Origin: a virus
Direction: 5' to 3' (one strand)
DNA: 64,000 bases
IMG/VR virus record: IMGVR_UViG_3300020428_000007
Coordinates: 1 to 64,000 of that record
The notes beneath the pieces are model-generated. The model worked only from the letters and a program-made list of their open reading frames with translations, searched no databases and was not told where the DNA came from. Position 1 is the stretch's first letter, and every line of letters begins with the position of its first letter. A program made the translations under genes and the position numbers. Shown here one piece after another: positions 8,771 through 17,451 of the stretch.

Positions 8771-9937
8771 ATGTATAAAAAGTTCAAGAGTCTGAGTGAC
8801 CAGATTGTTGAACTGTTAGGAGTTGAGGTGAACAGTAAAGAATTTAATCTTGTGTTCACCTACTGCCTAGAGCATATATGTCTTCAAACTCCAATTAAAC
8901 AGTTTCACACTAATCTGAGTTCCACAATAGATTTCAAAAATCTAGAAGTAACTCCCAGTAAGTTTAGGCTTGCTATAAGTAAATCTGGATATGTAATTCT
9001 AAATATGCGATTCTACGCTATTTATTTGTGTTCCAGTAGAAAGGTTTTACGACCTGTTGTCTATGATTTCTATCGCTGTCAATTCAATATAGATAAACAA
9101 GATTGTGAAACACTAAGATATATGCTAAGTAAAAAGGTGTACGGTGATTCGTCGTTGCGAACTGTTATTCGTTCTATGTATTCCACAGCCGATACATCGC
9201 TATATTCACCTGAGTCAATGAATGCATGTATTGAAGAATTTGGTATGATGCTAGATGATGTATATCGTTTCATCGACCGAGTAGTAGAGAAGCGTTTAAG
9301 ATTTATTAAACGTACCTACAATATGACCCATGATGAATTTTCATCGGAGTTAATGTTTAGTGCAATCAAAGCACACTATAAATCTAAGCCTAACGATTAT
9401 CCTTTTGAGAAGTCGTTAAACATTGTGCGTAGAAGTATTGATAATGCGGCAATAAATATTATAAAGCTGTACACTTCTAACAAACGTGAAAGACTGGTCA
9501 ACGAAGGTGAAGACGCAAGCGGAAGTTATGTATTCTCATTGCGTGTAGTATCAGAGAATCAACTTAACTTAAAATCTATGACAGGCGATGACATTGACAC
9601 GCCGTATGATTCAATGTTTAGCTCTACATTCAGACTTAACATGGAACGATCAAAAGACATAGATTTCAGTGTTGACCAGTTGTTACGTAAGTACGGTGTG
9701 TATACAAGGCATGGTAAATTAATCAGCTTGTTTTTCAGAACCGACTGTCCTCTATTTGGCAGTTGGCTTCTCAAAAATAAATATCTTCGTAGTGAATTAA
9801 AATCGACACAGGATTTTATGGATAGCAAAACCCGTGAAGAGCTTTTAGATATTATTAGTAAGTATCTAAACACTACAGTTGAGTCATTGCTAGAAATATC
9901 TCTTCCTAGCATGGCGCGGAAGTTAGGCTTAATGTAA
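8771..9937 (+). CDS. Possible RNA polymerase sigma-like protein
   Basis: A 388-residue protein without a confident match. Residues of roughly 185-245 resemble sigma70 region 2. An acidic/aromatic helix (EFSSELMFSAIKAHYKSKP) is followed by FEKSLNIVRRSIDNAAINII and KLYTSNKRERL, comparable to the family pattern 'F..wl.riarN.aid..R...rr'. This is pattern reading, not a proven homology. If true, it would direct transcription from phage promoters such as the TGTAAATA motif, in the way T4 gp55 acts. Alternatives are a structural or replication-associated protein. The gene starts 3 bases after its neighbour. Confidence 0.35.
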   Translation: MYKKFKSLSDQIVELLGVEVNSKEFNLVFTYCLEHICLQTPIKQFHTNLSSTIDFKNLEVTPSKFRLAISKSGYVILNMRFYAIYLCSSRKVLRPVVYDFYRCQFNIDKQDCETLRYMLSKKVYGDSSLRTVIRSMYSTADTSLYSPESMNACIEEFGMMLDDVYRFIDRVVEKRLRFIKRTYNMTHDEFSSELMFSAIKAHYKSKPNDYPFEKSLNIVRRSIDNAAINIIKLYTSNKRERLVNEGEDASGSYVFSLRVVSENQLNLKSMTGDDIDTPYDSMFSSTFRLNMERSKDIDFSVDQLLRKYGVYTRHGKLISLFFRTDCPLFGSWLLKNKYLRSELKSTQDFMDSKTREELLDIISKYLNTTVESLLEISLPSMARKLGLM

Positions 9938-9949
9938 AAGGAAACACAA

Positions 9950-10498
9950 ATGCAAACTCAAACACAGACCTTGTCTCTTAACCGACCGAGAAAGCTATAT
10001 TCGCATCAAGCAGAAGCGTTGTTTCTTCTTACTCTTAATGAGAACGTAGTAGTGTCTATGCCTAATCGCATAGGCAAATCTACTATGCGCGAAGCTAGTA
10101 AAGAAATAAAAGATTCAAGCACACACGTAGCTAATAAAAATCGTCGAGCTACCGATTCGCAAGCTATAAACAATACTGACCATGTTCGGTTTTGTTTGTG
10201 GTTGACGTACCAGTTCATTGTAACTAATCAAGATAAGAATTTGCCTGATTCTACAATCATTTGGTTCATGAGAAATAACTTCAACATTGAATCTAACTTG
10301 GTTGTGTCAAGCTTAAAAGCTCTTGAAAACATTTATGCCTGCGTAAATGCCTTTGTTTATAATAATGACAAAAAGTGTAAAAAGAGATACAACCTACAGA
10401 ACAAAGATCAGTCTTTGATTATGGAATGGTGTAAGCAGTTTGAAACCCAAATGCCACAGGTTTCTTTTATGAAACAAAAGTTGGTGTACAAGCAATAA
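9950..10498 (+). CDS. Hypothetical protein upstream of helicase
   Basis: A 182-residue protein of unknown function. AAGGAAACACAA precedes ATG 9950. The N-terminal third is polar and includes NRIGKST, which looks like the end of a P-loop but lacks the leading glycine and a Walker B partner. The second half is aromatic and Cys-containing (NIYACVNAFVYNNDKK). It lies 7 bases before the DnaB-like helicase, the place where a helicase loader or replication accessory gene is often found. No loader motif is visible. Confidence 0.6.
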   Translation: MQTQTQTLSLNRPRKLYSHQAEALFLLTLNENVVVSMPNRIGKSTMREASKEIKDSSTHVANKNRRATDSQAINNTDHVRFCLWLTYQFIVTNQDKNLPDSTIIWFMRNNFNIESNLVVSSLKALENIYACVNAFVYNNDKKCKKRYNLQNKDQSLIMEWCKQFETQMPQVSFMKQKLVYKQ

Positions 10499-10505
10499 GG
10501 CAAAC

Positions 10506-11981
10506 ATGGAACTATATTCTATAGATTCAGAGTTACGATTCTTAAAAACAGTAACGAATCGAAAGATACCAAAATTAAAGCGACTGGAATTCCTAGGGCG
10601 TGTGACTGAATTGACTTTCCATCATGAGTACACGCAACAGGCTTACCGCCGTATAATGAATATGGTACAAAACAAAAACCATCTGTTAGAATGGGGAGAG
10701 TTGCGCACAGACCAAGCGCTAGATAGAAATGCGCGGGACTTATTTGAGGACACTGATGTAAGTTCTGCTAAAGGTCCTAAGTCTATGTCTAAGCTGTTAG
10801 ATGACTTGGAGATATTCAGAAAGCGCCGCATGATTTTCGAACTTGTTACTAATGTTACTGATGACTTTGACGATGACAAAGTTAGTCCCGACGATATCAT
10901 TGGTAAAATAAGAACGGAAGTAGGTCGTATAGAGGCTAACTCGGTTGAAGAAGAAACTGTTTGGTCTTTTGGTGTAGAAGACAACTCTGATGATATCGTT
11001 GAACGTGCCCTCTATACTCCGTCTGAAAAATTATTGAAGACTGGTTTTACTGAGTACGATACGCGCAACGGTGGATTGCCTTCTACTGGTGTCATGATTA
11101 TGGCGGCAACAACGTCAGGTGGTAAATCTGCTGTATCAATGAACTTAGAAAAGAACATTGCAGCGCTTAACGAAAACGTATCTGCCTGTAAAGCTACTCT
11201 GGAAATGAGTGAAGAGCAAGAGGCGAAACGTGTTATCTCAATGGTATCTGGAATCCCTCTAAAAAAATTCAAGTTCAATAGTTTAACAGAACGTGAGGCA
11301 TCCAAGGCTAAAGCTGATATGAAAGCATGGCGCGATCAGCTTAAAGCAGTAGGAAGCCGCTTTTCCTTTACTGCTGTTAAACGAGCCAGAACCATTGACC
11401 AGCTTCTAGCTTGGTTTGTACCCTACGCATTTGATGTAATCATTATCGACTACATATCTCTATTGGAAGGTGTCGATGACGATAACCAATGGCGAATGCT
11501 TTCTGCTATTGCCCGTAAATGTAAGGTATTTAGTGCAGAACACAATTGCTTAATCATTCTTCTTGCTCAGTTAGATACTGAAACTAGTAAGCTTCGATAC
11601 TCTAAAGGTATTAAAGAACACGCCGACGTTATGTGGAAGTGGAACTATTCAGACGAAGAGGTTCGCGAAACACATGTCATTACTATCGACATTGATAAAG
11701 CGCGTGATGGTGAGTTGTTCCCTATGCCTGTATCTGAGGACTTCTCTATAATGAGAATCACAGACCCAGATGATGAAGCTATGGAACTGTACGAAGAAAT
11801 GAAAGCTAGTAGAAATACTAACAAGCGCAAACGTCAACAAATGAGTGATGATCAGGAAGACAAAGAGAAAGAACGCCGAAGCAGCCGTCGCAAGCGTAAG
11901 CGCGATTCAGACTCTGACGATACTGAACGTTCATCAGGTCGCAGACGTTCTAAATCCAATGACGATATGGTGCTAGTGTAA
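10506..11981 (+). CDS. Replicative DNA helicase, DnaB/gp41-like
   Basis: Hexameric 5'-3' replicative helicase candidate, 491 residues. The RecA-like core has a Walker A, AATTSGGKSAVSMN (Lys207), Walker B, FDVIIIDYISLLEGVD (near residue 318), and the sensor-like strand LIILLAQLD that follows in DnaB proteins. The linker start TGFTEYDTRNGGLPSTGVM is also typical. The roughly 170 residues before it are helical, consistent with a DnaB-type N-terminal/linker domain. The last 50 residues are odd: a disordered Arg/Ser/Asp-rich tail (SSRRKRKRDSDSDD) resembling an RS domain. The gene shares its last base with the next start (TAATG). Confidence 0.85.
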   Translation: MELYSIDSELRFLKTVTNRKIPKLKRLEFLGRVTELTFHHEYTQQAYRRIMNMVQNKNHLLEWGELRTDQALDRNARDLFEDTDVSSAKGPKSMSKLLDDLEIFRKRRMIFELVTNVTDDFDDDKVSPDDIIGKIRTEVGRIEANSVEEETVWSFGVEDNSDDIVERALYTPSEKLLKTGFTEYDTRNGGLPSTGVMIMAATTSGGKSAVSMNLEKNIAALNENVSACKATLEMSEEQEAKRVISMVSGIPLKKFKFNSLTEREASKAKADMKAWRDQLKAVGSRFSFTAVKRARTIDQLLAWFVPYAFDVIIIDYISLLEGVDDDNQWRMLSAIARKCKVFSAEHNCLIILLAQLDTETSKLRYSKGIKEHADVMWKWNYSDEEVRETHVITIDIDKARDGELFPMPVSEDFSIMRITDPDDEAMELYEEMKASRNTNKRKRQQMSDDQEDKEKERRSSRRKRKRDSDSDDTERSSGRRRSKSNDDMVLV

Positions 11982-12865
11982 TGCTTGATAATTCAGATTT
12001 AAACCCGTATGGATACTTAGGGGACGCAATTGAAGAAGTACCGATATCAGAAGTACATAGGTTAGTTCAATCCAGACCTAATGAGTTCATGGATATGAAA
12101 AAGCCTTTTCGTGGGGTGAAAGTTGTAGACTTTAATACGATTCCTGCTGTCGGTACTGATATAGTTTTCATTGCAGAGCATAACAAGAAAATCATTGAGG
12201 GTCTTTTAATTCCCAAACGTGAAGAGTCTAGAGCCGTAGAAATCGCTAACGAAATTGATAGAGATAGTGCGGCACGTATAGACTTGGACTTGATTAGACA
12301 ACGCATAGCAGAATCTAAGAAAGGTCACACTCGCGATACAGTTACTCCAAAGCCAAATGGTTTACTTGAAGAGGGCGAACGAGGTCGTGCAGTTGAGAAC
12401 ATAGTTCCAATAAGTAAAGAAGATATTGAACGTAGTTTTGACTTAACGGAAAAGACTGCAAAGCAAATAGGTGATAGGGTGGCTAAACATCTTAGCTATC
12501 TCATTAGCTTTGATAATGCTGGAAGTTATGTAGAGGCGTTCGCCCGAGACGGATTGGATATTGAATCTGAAATAAATGTAGACGATAGCCCACTCCACTT
12601 CTTATCGCAGTTGTGTTCTATTGATTCTTTGTACTTTTATCTTAAAAAGATGCGACTCCCAAAAGCCTATAAAGATATGTACATGGAACGAGTTATTCAC
12701 TACTACGTAGAACGAGCAGCGAAAGACTCGGACAATGCTAGAACCAGTGAGCGTTTGCGCAGACTAAACAACGTCCAAAGCGCAGCAGGTCAAGTCAAAG
12801 AAGACGACAACAAGAATGCTCACGGCTTAGTTAGATCTAGACAAACAAACAGGACTCACTATTAG
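11981..12865 (+). CDS. Hypothetical protein between helicase and terminase
   Basis: A 294-residue, mainly helical protein coupled to the helicase through a TAATG junction. The middle is strongly charged (ANEIDRDSAARIDLDLIRQR). A conserved-looking segment near residues 165-210 (LTEKTAKQIGDRVAKHLSYL) could be a folded domain. No catalytic motif was recognised. Its TAG stop (12863-12865) overlaps the proposed AUU start of the terminase. A terminase-small-subunit or helicase-accessory role is possible from position only. Confidence 0.62.
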   Translation: MLDNSDLNPYGYLGDAIEEVPISEVHRLVQSRPNEFMDMKKPFRGVKVVDFNTIPAVGTDIVFIAEHNKKIIEGLLIPKREESRAVEIANEIDRDSAARIDLDLIRQRIAESKKGHTRDTVTPKPNGLLEEGERGRAVENIVPISKEDIERSFDLTEKTAKQIGDRVAKHLSYLISFDNAGSYVEAFARDGLDIESEINVDDSPLHFLSQLCSIDSLYFYLKKMRLPKAYKDMYMERVIHYYVERAAKDSDNARTSERLRRLNNVQSAAGQVKEDDNKNAHGLVRSRQTNRTHY

Positions 12866-15800
12866 AAGAATTCGCAAGTCTTCCAGTGGAAAAGATAAAG
12901 TAGATGTTAAGACTCCCGATCAACCTAAAAAGCGCAGACTCAAACGAAGAAAGCGCACAGAGGAAGTTCAGGAAATCAAAACATTTGAAGTCGCTCCACC
13001 TAGAGACAACTACAACCCTCTAGCTGAATTGCTAAATATGGGTGAAGCTGATGATTCAGAATCAGAAGATTTATCTTTCCTCGACGAAAAAGAGCAGGAG
13101 TATAACCCTCTAGATGACGGTGAAGCCATAGACGTAATAGCTATGGTGGATGAAGTAATAGAGAACGATACTCTTGTTGCTCCTGACTTACGACTCGATG
13201 ACTCTAGTTGTCCCGAAGCTCCAAACGTTTTTGATTGGATGATTAGTGACAAGTTTTTAGGATGTGAACCTCCGTACTTAGAACAAGCACTTATCTGTAT
13301 ACAGTTATTCGCTGAGTATTGTGTAGCCAAAGGAAGTTACATATATACAGACAAGGGCTTGCAGACAATAGAAGATGCACTTGGCAATCCTGATAAGAAA
13401 GGAATGTATGAATGTAGCTTTTCTACAGTCGGTCTGTCGGGTATAAAAGAAGCTACATACGGTGGTATGACTTCTAAACGTAGAAAGTGTTTAAAAGTAT
13501 CTTATGCTAATGGTAAAAGTGTTATTGTAACACCTGAGCATAAAATACTTAAACTCAATAAAAACTATTCTTTCAGTTGGGTGGAAGCTAGACACTTGGA
13601 TGTAGGGGATGTCGGTGTATCTAAATTAGGTCAGAATTTATTTCCTGTAAACGCATACCGATTAGTATTTGAAGACGTAGAACCTTCAAGACTCTATACG
13701 CATACTTCTGGACAAGTAGTAGACAATAACAATTCAGGTAAAGATTTTAGTATACCTGAATTAATGACTAATGAGCTTGCTAGGCTTATAGGGTACTTGA
13801 TAAGTGATGGTTCAGTTGCTAGACAAGGCAATTCTATAGACTTTACATCGTTGACAGATTCAGGTTTAGCCGACGATTTTGTTTACTGCATTAAATCTGT
13901 TTTTGGATTAGATTGTAAAACAACTACAGACAATTGGAAACCTAACAGTACCCGTCCTTATTCTTACGTTCAAGTCCATAGCAGAAAACTAGTTAGATTT
14001 TTTAATAGCTTAGGTGTAAGTGGGCTTTGTTACGATAAAACTATTCCTAAGTGCATTCTGGAATCTACGCGAGAACACGTTATTGAGTGTTTACGTGCTA
14101 TAATGGATTGTGACGGTTGGACAGATTATAAAGTAGGTATAGTTCTTTCTAGCCAAAAAGCTGTAAAACAAATGCAACTTCTATTTGATAACTTAGGACT
14201 GTACGGCAAGTACAGGGAATACGTAGATGCCGGAAGTGCTGTTTCGCATAGAGAATATGATGATCCTAAAAATCTCAGAGCAGAGTGGGTTCTTAGATCT
14301 TGTCCAACACAATACGCTTCCATTATTGGAACGCGAAACAATTTACGAAAAGATAAGTTGTTTTCCAAGACTGCTAAAGACACATCTTTTTCCGTATCAG
14401 GTAATGGAAACTATAGACCTGGAGTAGTACCTTTTGGTAAAGAACTCTATGCCTATTCTAGTACTTTGCGTGATTCTTACCACGATAAAGGTTTGTCTTA
14501 CATTCAGCATGGACGTAGAGATTCTTTTATTGTATCCAATGCCTTGTCTGACCCAGACTTTGTAGATTTTTGGAATAGAAAAGATAATCGTATTTTAAGC
14601 CGACTTGAAAAGCTAGACTCCTCTAATCTTTCTTTTTCAAGAATTGTTTCTGTAGAAGATGCAGGCATACATGAGGTTTACGATATAACTGTTCCAGATG
14701 GTGAGAACTTTCAATGTGATGGAATGATAGTTCATAACTGCCCGAAATGTAGCGATACTGAATGGATGCACATTGATAACCATGAACCACAAGAAGGTCT
14801 TGGTGCTATCGTTGAAAAAGTGCAAATGCTTAAATTCGGTAAATGTCCTAAGTGTAAAGCAGGTCGTGCGGAAATGATACGTAGCGGTGAGCTTAACTTC
14901 TACAATGAACTAGCTGTACTAGCTGGACAGCGTAGTGGTAAGAGTATCGTTACTGCAATGGCATCAACCTATATAACCCATCGCATTCTCAAAATGCAAA
15001 AGCCAACTGAGATATTCAGAGTTGGTAAGGGGCAAATCTTACATGCTACATTCGTGGCATTGACACAGGGTCAGGCGAAAGAAACGCTTTGGGACCCTTT
15101 TCTTGGTTATATCAACAACAGTCCTTGGTTCAAGAAATATCATGCACTAATGAAATTCTATGAGCGTAAGTATCATACCGAATTCGTGCGTGTCAAGGAT
15201 ATGTTCATTCACTATAAACATCGTAACTTGATTCTGTATCCTGCAGGTCCTGATAAACGTAAGCTTCGTGGTAGAACACGGGTTATTGGTGCGATAGATG
15301 AAATCGGTTGGTTCGATAACAACAAAGCAAGTAACAAGATAACGGTAGATGCTAACGGTGTGTATGAGGCTCTTGTGCGTTCACTTGGTACTATTCGTGC
15401 ATCGGAAGACAGGCTTGTTGACATTGGATACGACCAAGCACTTACTGCATATATGCTAAACATCAGTTCACCGTCTAGTATACGTGATAAGATTTGTGAG
15501 CTAGTAAGAACGTCTATTGGTTCTAGAAAAACATTCGGTCTTCATGCTCCAACGTGGAAAATGAACCCGACTATATCTAGAAACAGTGGATTCATTGTTG
15601 AAGAATATCGCAAAGACCCAATTACAGCCCAACGAGACTATGGTGCTGATCCACCTCTTAGTGCTAACGCATTTATCAATAACAAATTGCTGGTGGAAGA
15701 GGCATTCAGTAAAACGAATCGCAACTTCATTAAGTACAAGCAAGACTTTATTGTTGTTGGTAAAGAGAAGTACAGATACGGTGTCGTAGATAAAGTTAAG

Positions 15801-16541
15801 CCTGGGTCAAGCTATAGTATAATGGCACTCGATGCTGGATATACAAACAACAGCTTCTCAATGGTTGTTGGTTCTTTCAACTCGCAAGGCATACCTACTA
15901 TCGAAGTTGTGTGTGAGATTATTCCTAGACCGGGAATTCCATTACACTATACAATGATTTACGAAGAAGTTATGAAGCCTATCATTGAGGCGCGTAACGT
16001 TAGAATAGTACTTGCAGATAGATGGAACAGCTTAAAGCTTTTACATGATATTCAATTAGACTTCCAAGACGTTGATATGATTATCAAGCAGTACAGCTTG
16101 AAGTATCAAGACTTCTGGGCAGTTAAAACAGGTCTAGAGCAATTCCAATTAATTATTCCAGCTATGAACAAAGGTTCAGAATTGGATAAGTTGTTGCGTG
16201 ACCCTCTAGATGAATATCCATACTGCTTCGACGGAAGACCTATAGAACACCTTGCATTGCAGATACTAACTGTTCAAGATAGTGGTAGAACTGTATTGAA
16301 AGGCGAAGGCGATCTAACTGACGATTCATTCAGAGCGCTAAGTTTGTTCTATTGGGGAATTCGAGACCCAGAGTATTCGGAAATAATCTTACAGCCAATG
16401 AAAGAGTCTGAGAAACCCAAGCTGCCTATCGGAATAGCGCTACTTGGCTCTAAGACAAATTCAAGTGGTGTATCTTCACAAGCCAAACACTATAGTAGTG
16501 GTAATGGCGGCAACATTGGTCTAACTCAACGGAGAAAATAA
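12861..16541 (+). CDS. Terminase large subunit (DNA-packaging ATPase/nuclease) with intein
   Basis: Motor and nuclease that packages DNA into the procapsid through the portal. The precursor is 1226 residues from the proposed start. Exteins show a Walker A (LAGQRSGKSIVT, Lys codon at 14940), a Walker B (VIGAIDEIGWF) and an RNase H-like nuclease with Asp in IMALDAGYTNNS, LADRWNS and TDDSFRAL. A zinc knuckle lies between N terminus and ATPase: CPKC at 14739 and GKCPKCKAGR near 14844. The intein at 13320-14738 must be removed to join the exteins. Start choice: the frame is open from 12831 with no ATG, GTG or TTG before TTG 13029, which has no ribosome site. AUU 12861 has AGGA six bases upstream and overlaps the preceding stop. 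The extra residues are a basic tail (PKKRRLKRRKRTEE). Confidence 0.9.
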   Translation: MRRIRKSSSGKDKVDVKTPDQPKKRRLKRRKRTEEVQEIKTFEVAPPRDNYNPLAELLNMGEADDSESEDLSFLDEKEQEYNPLDDGEAIDVIAMVDEVIENDTLVAPDLRLDDSSCPEAPNVFDWMISDKFLGCEPPYLEQALICIQLFAEYCVAKGSYIYTDKGLQTIEDALGNPDKKGMYECSFSTVGLSGIKEATYGGMTSKRRKCLKVSYANGKSVIVTPEHKILKLNKNYSFSWVEARHLDVGDVGVSKLGQNLFPVNAYRLVFEDVEPSRLYTHTSGQVVDNNNSGKDFSIPELMTNELARLIGYLISDGSVARQGNSIDFTSLTDSGLADDFVYCIKSVFGLDCKTTTDNWKPNSTRPYSYVQVHSRKLVRFFNSLGVSGLCYDKTIPKCILESTREHVIECLRAIMDCDGWTDYKVGIVLSSQKAVKQMQLLFDNLGLYGKYREYVDAGSAVSHREYDDPKNLRAEWVLRSCPTQYASIIGTRNNLRKDKLFSKTAKDTSFSVSGNGNYRPGVVPFGKELYAYSSTLRDSYHDKGLSYIQHGRRDSFIVSNALSDPDFVDFWNRKDNRILSRLEKLDSSNLSFSRIVSVEDAGIHEVYDITVPDGENFQCDGMIVHNCPKCSDTEWMHIDNHEPQEGLGAIVEKVQMLKFGKCPKCKAGRAEMIRSGELNFYNELAVLAGQRSGKSIVTAMASTYITHRILKMQKPTEIFRVGKGQILHATFVALTQGQAKETLWDPFLGYINNSPWFKKYHALMKFYERKYHTEFVRVKDMFIHYKHRNLILYPAGPDKRKLRGRTRVIGAIDEIGWFDNNKASNKITVDANGVYEALVRSLGTIRASEDRLVDIGYDQALTAYMLNISSPSSIRDKICELVRTSIGSRKTFGLHAPTWKMNPTISRNSGFIVEEYRKDPITAQRDYGADPPLSANAFINNKLLVEEAFSKTNRNFIKYKQDFIVVGKEKYRYGVVDKVKPGSSYSIMALDAGYTNNSFSMVVGSFNSQGIPTIEVVCEIIPRPGIPLHYTMIYEEVMKPIIEARNVRIVLADRWNSLKLLHDIQLDFQDVDMIIKQYSLKYQDFWAVKTGLEQFQLIIPAMNKGSELDKLLRDPLDEYPYCFDGRPIEHLALQILTVQDSGRTVLKGEGDLTDDSFRALSLFYWGIRDPEYSEIILQPMKESEKPKLPIGIALLGSKTNSSGVSSQAKHYSSGNGGNIGLTQRRK
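13320..14738 (+). mobile_element. Intein with LAGLIDADG homing endonuclease inside terminase
   Basis: A 473-residue protein-splicing element in frame within the terminase. It starts at Cys1 (CVAKGSYIYTDKGLQTIED) and ends MIVHN, followed by the extein Cys of CPKC, giving the standard Cys1, His-Asn and Cys+1 set. The penultimate splicing block reads HEVYDITVPDGENFQCDG. The central part has two LAGLIDADG motifs, LARLIGYLISDGS and LRAIMDCDGWT, so a homing endonuclease that could spread the intein is present and appears intact. There is no frameshift or stop. Codon and base use look like the surrounding gene. Confidence 0.95.
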
Positions 16542-16543
16542 AA

Positions 16544-17194
16544 ATGATAGATAGGAGTACAAACTGTAAAGCGTTTTTCAGACAGAGCGTAAAAGAATTC
16601 TTTAAGTTTGAGACAGGGAAGTTGGACTCTAAAATATATGAAGTTCACAAAGCACATAGCGAGTGGATTCTTAGTATAGGGTGGAATGATAAATCAAACT
16701 ACCTTGAAAAGATCGCCATGCTCTTTAGTGAAGTGTATGAAATGTATTGCGAGTACGACAACGAGAATGAATCTCCTGAAAGAGCCTGCACCAGACAAGG
16801 GTGGGAAATATCAGATGTACTTCTACGAACTCTAAACTTTATCTATTGTTTAGACCAAGAGACAGAGGGGCAGTTGAACCTAGAAGCAATTATGTCTATC
16901 GATACAGTTATTGACAATCGATTTGAAAACTTAAATCGTGATGACTTCGTATATGAAGACTGGGCATTTGCGCTGTATACCAAACTAGGTTCTCTGGTCA
17001 ACTCTTTCCGCTCTTTCGACTTGAACACAGATTCGGCTATAGACAAGTTAGCTACTCTGAATCAAATAATCTACATGTGTTTAATTATGCTATCTTACCA
17101 CAGAGACAAGTGGAATCTACAGTGTGACCTACTTGACCCTGTTTGGTCTAAAATAGAAAAGAACAAGCACAAAAAACTGATAAGAGACAAATGA
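16544..17194 (+). CDS. Hypothetical protein between terminase and zinc-ribbon gene
   Basis: A 216-residue, acidic, helix-rich protein of unknown function, starting 2 bases after the terminase stop. Segments such as YEMYCEYDNENESPERAC and RFENLNRDDFVYEDWAFAL suggest a compact helical fold. No membrane or metal motif was found. The stop is followed by TGATAA/TTATCA arms and CAGTAAATAAAAGG before the next ATG. Location suggests a head or packaging accessory. Confidence 0.65.
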   Translation: MIDRSTNCKAFFRQSVKEFFKFETGKLDSKIYEVHKAHSEWILSIGWNDKSNYLEKIAMLFSEVYEMYCEYDNENESPERACTRQGWEISDVLLRTLNFIYCLDQETEGQLNLEAIMSIDTVIDNRFENLNRDDFVYEDWAFALYTKLGSLVNSFRSFDLNTDSAIDKLATLNQIIYMCLIMLSYHRDKWNLQCDLLDPVWSKIEKNKHKKLIRDK

Positions 17195-17227
17195 TAATTT
17201 ATCAGTAAATAAAAGGAGAGGCATAAT

Positions 17228-17449
17228 ATGCAATTTTTTAATCCATTAGAAGCAGTAAAGAAGCAAGAACCTGAAAGTACTTCAAGTGCTGAAGGCGTAG
17301 AGTCAACTAGCGCACTGTTTGAGAACAACACTCACGGTTCTTGCCCTAAATGTTCTGGACAAATGGCTATCGTAGCCGTTTCTTCAAAAGAAGACGCTTA
17401 CCATTGCGCTAAATGCAGAGTGACAAACCCTCTACCTAAAAGTGTTTAA
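17228..17449 (+). CDS. Small zinc-ribbon protein
   Basis: A 73-residue protein whose C-terminal half has two Cys pairs, SCPKCSGQ and HCAKCRVTN, about 20 residues apart, a standard zinc-ribbon spacing. The first half is polar and low in order. AGGAGAGG precedes ATG 17228, a very strong ribosome site, so it is probably made in quantity. It sits directly before the portal gene. Zinc ribbons of this size can bind DNA, RNA polymerase or other proteins; nothing here selects between these. Confidence 0.7.
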   Translation: MQFFNPLEAVKKQEPESTSSAEGVESTSALFENNTHGSCPKCSGQMAIVAVSSKEDAYHCAKCRVTNPLPKSV

Positions 17450-17451
17450 GT

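Noticed and set aside
9950-10498. P-loop-like NRIGKST in the protein upstream of the helicase
   Set aside because: The glycine that begins GxxxxGK(S/T) is missing and there is no Walker B strand, so I did not call an ATPase.
11981-13040. Programmed +1 frameshift fusing the 294-residue protein to the terminase
   Set aside because: No slippery sequence or stimulator is visible, and an AUU start with AGGA at the right distance explains the open frame more simply.
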